Program-made: the position numbers and the translations under genes
Assembly: GCA_902464595.1 (NCBI GenBank)
Contig: CABQJX010000146.1
Span: 1-5,949 of the forward strand
Source: an uncultured Lachnoclostridium sp.
GTDB lineage: Bacteria; Bacillota; Clostridia; Lachnospirales; Lachnospiraceae
DNA: 5,949 bases
Direction: 5' to 3'
Notes under the pieces: model-generated
The model's input: the letters and a program-made list of their open reading frames with translations, nothing else
Told to the model about the DNA's origin: nothing
Databases searched by the model: none
Part shown: piece after piece, positions 5,162-5,949 of the stretch
How the letters are laid out: every line of letters starts with the position of its first letter
Numbering within the stretch: position 1 is the stretch's first letter

Positions 5162-5949
5162 GTGAGACAGCAGCAGACATTTCGAGGATTTCTTTTTATA
5201 CTCCTGATGCTGATCTTAGGAACGGCCGCACTGCAGTTTGGAAGCGGCCGCCCAACAGCTAAGGTCACAAACCAGGAATTTACAGCGATGTTGGAGGAAG
5301 GGAAGGCAGCGGCCGCAGCGATCGAGCAGAATCCGCAGACGCCTACTGGCAGAGTGAGCCTTACTCTGATCGACGGACAGGTAAAAAGCATGTACGTCTC
5401 CGATGTGAAGGAAGCCCAAAAGCTATTGGATGCCTATGATGTGGCTTATGTCATGGGGGATGTGCCCCAAGAGAATTATATGGTGACCCTGATCCTTCCC
5501 TTTATGCTGTCCATCGTGGTGATCGTTATTATTATGATGGTCATGAACCGGGGCGCCGGGAACGGCGGGGCAAATGCCAGAATGATGAATTTTGGCAAGA
5601 GCCGGGCTAGGATGAGCCGGGACAGCAAGGTGAATTTCTCCAATGTGGCTGGACTGGTGGAGGAAAAGGAGGAGCTGGAGGAAGTGGTGGATTTCCTCAA
5701 AAATCCTCAGAAATATACAAGCCTTGGAGCCAGGATTCCCAAGGGCCTCCTTCTTGTAGGCCCTCCGGGAACAGGAAAAACCCTTCTGGCTAAGGCGGTA
5801 GCTGGAGAAGCAGGGGTTCCATTTTTCTCTATTTCCGGATCTGATTTTGTAGAGATGTTTGTAGGTGTGGGAGCCTCCCGGGTCCGTGACCTCTTTGAGG
5901 AGGCCAAGAAAAATGCTCCTTGTATTGTGTTTATTGATGAGATCGATGC
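5162..5949 (+). CDS. ftsH: FtsH, membrane-anchored AAA+ zinc metalloprotease (5' part, cut by the window edge)
   Basis: 262 codons are present and the frame is open to the edge. The start is GTG at 5162, preceded by AAGGAGG (5149-5155) with a 6-base gap; a TTG at 5160 would stop at once. Residues about 8-26 form a first membrane helix (FRGFLFILLMLILGTAALQF), about 27-105 a small extracytoplasmic domain, and about 107-128 a second helix. Then comes a Gly/Arg/Met-rich linker and the AAA+ module: NVAGL (161-165), Walker A GPPGTGKT (200-207), the pore loop MFVGVG (232-237) and Walker B IVFIDEID (255-262). The rest of the ATPase, including the second region of homology and the HExxH protease site, would lie beyond the window. 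FtsH degrades misfolded membrane proteins and regulators, and in Bacillus it is needed for sporulation. Confidence 0.95.
   Translation, partial: MRQQQTFRGFLFILLMLILGTAALQFGSGRPTAKVTNQEFTAMLEEGKAAAAAIEQNPQTPTGRVSLTLIDGQVKSMYVSDVKEAQKLLDAYDVAYVMGDVPQENYMVTLILPFMLSIVVIVIIMMVMNRGAGNGGANARMMNFGKSRARMSRDSKVNFSNVAGLVEEKEELEEVVDFLKNPQKYTSLGARIPKGLLLVGPPGTGKTLLAKAVAGEAGVPFFSISGSDFVEMFVGVGASRVRDLFEEAKKNAPCIVFIDEID

Overview
This window is a chromosomal housekeeping and sporulation block from an endospore-forming Firmicute, most likely a member of the Clostridia and probably a gut Lachnospiraceae-type organism. The assignment rests on the sporulation genes (yabP, yabQ, spoIIE), the strong AGGAGG-type ribosome binding sites, the moderate GC content, and the gene order rqcP-yabP-yabQ-divIC-spoIIE-tilS-hpt-ftsH, which is familiar from spore-forming Firmicutes. 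The genus cannot be fixed from sequence alone. All eight genes lie on the + strand. No mobile element, tRNA, rRNA or CRISPR array is visible.

Layout. Positions 1-136 are a leader with a strong GC hairpin at the left edge (1-29), a possible sigma-A promoter (59-87) and an orphan Shine-Dalgarno sequence (102-107). rqcP (137-376) encodes a small S4-domain protein of ribosome quality control. After a 77-base gap come yabP (454-741), yabQ (750-1130) and divIC (1127-1444), packed as an operon. A 110-base gap precedes spoIIE (1555-2970). Then follow tilS (preferred start 3030, stop 4499), hpt (4595-5128) and the 5' third or so of ftsH (5162 to the window edge).

How the genes fit together. The block mixes growth functions (RqcP, the divisome protein DivIC, tRNA-Ile lysidine synthesis by TilS, purine salvage by Hpt, the membrane protease FtsH) with genes wanted only in sporulation (YabP, YabQ, SpoIIE). 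The two larger intergenic gaps before the end of spoIIE sit exactly where transcription must switch from growth to sporulation.

The most interesting signal is that both gaps share one architecture. A long hairpin has the Shine-Dalgarno of the sporulation gene buried in its 3' arm and is followed by T5. A candidate sporulation promoter has its -10 element inside the 5' arm or just at its inner edge. A transcript reading through from upstream would carry the whole hairpin, so it could terminate or have its ribosome site masked. A transcript starting at the internal promoter would lack the 5' arm and leave the ribosome site open. The candidate promoters match the expected regulators: a sigma-E-like promoter at yabP, and at spoIIE a sigma-A -10 with a 21-base spacer and a Spo0A-box-like -35 region. 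Start sites and structures are inferred by eye.

Two proteins are also unusual. SpoIIE is only 471 residues and lacks the N-terminal multi-pass membrane domain of the Bacillus protein. TilS carries a seven-unit, 18-base tandem repeat encoding a hexapeptide linker.
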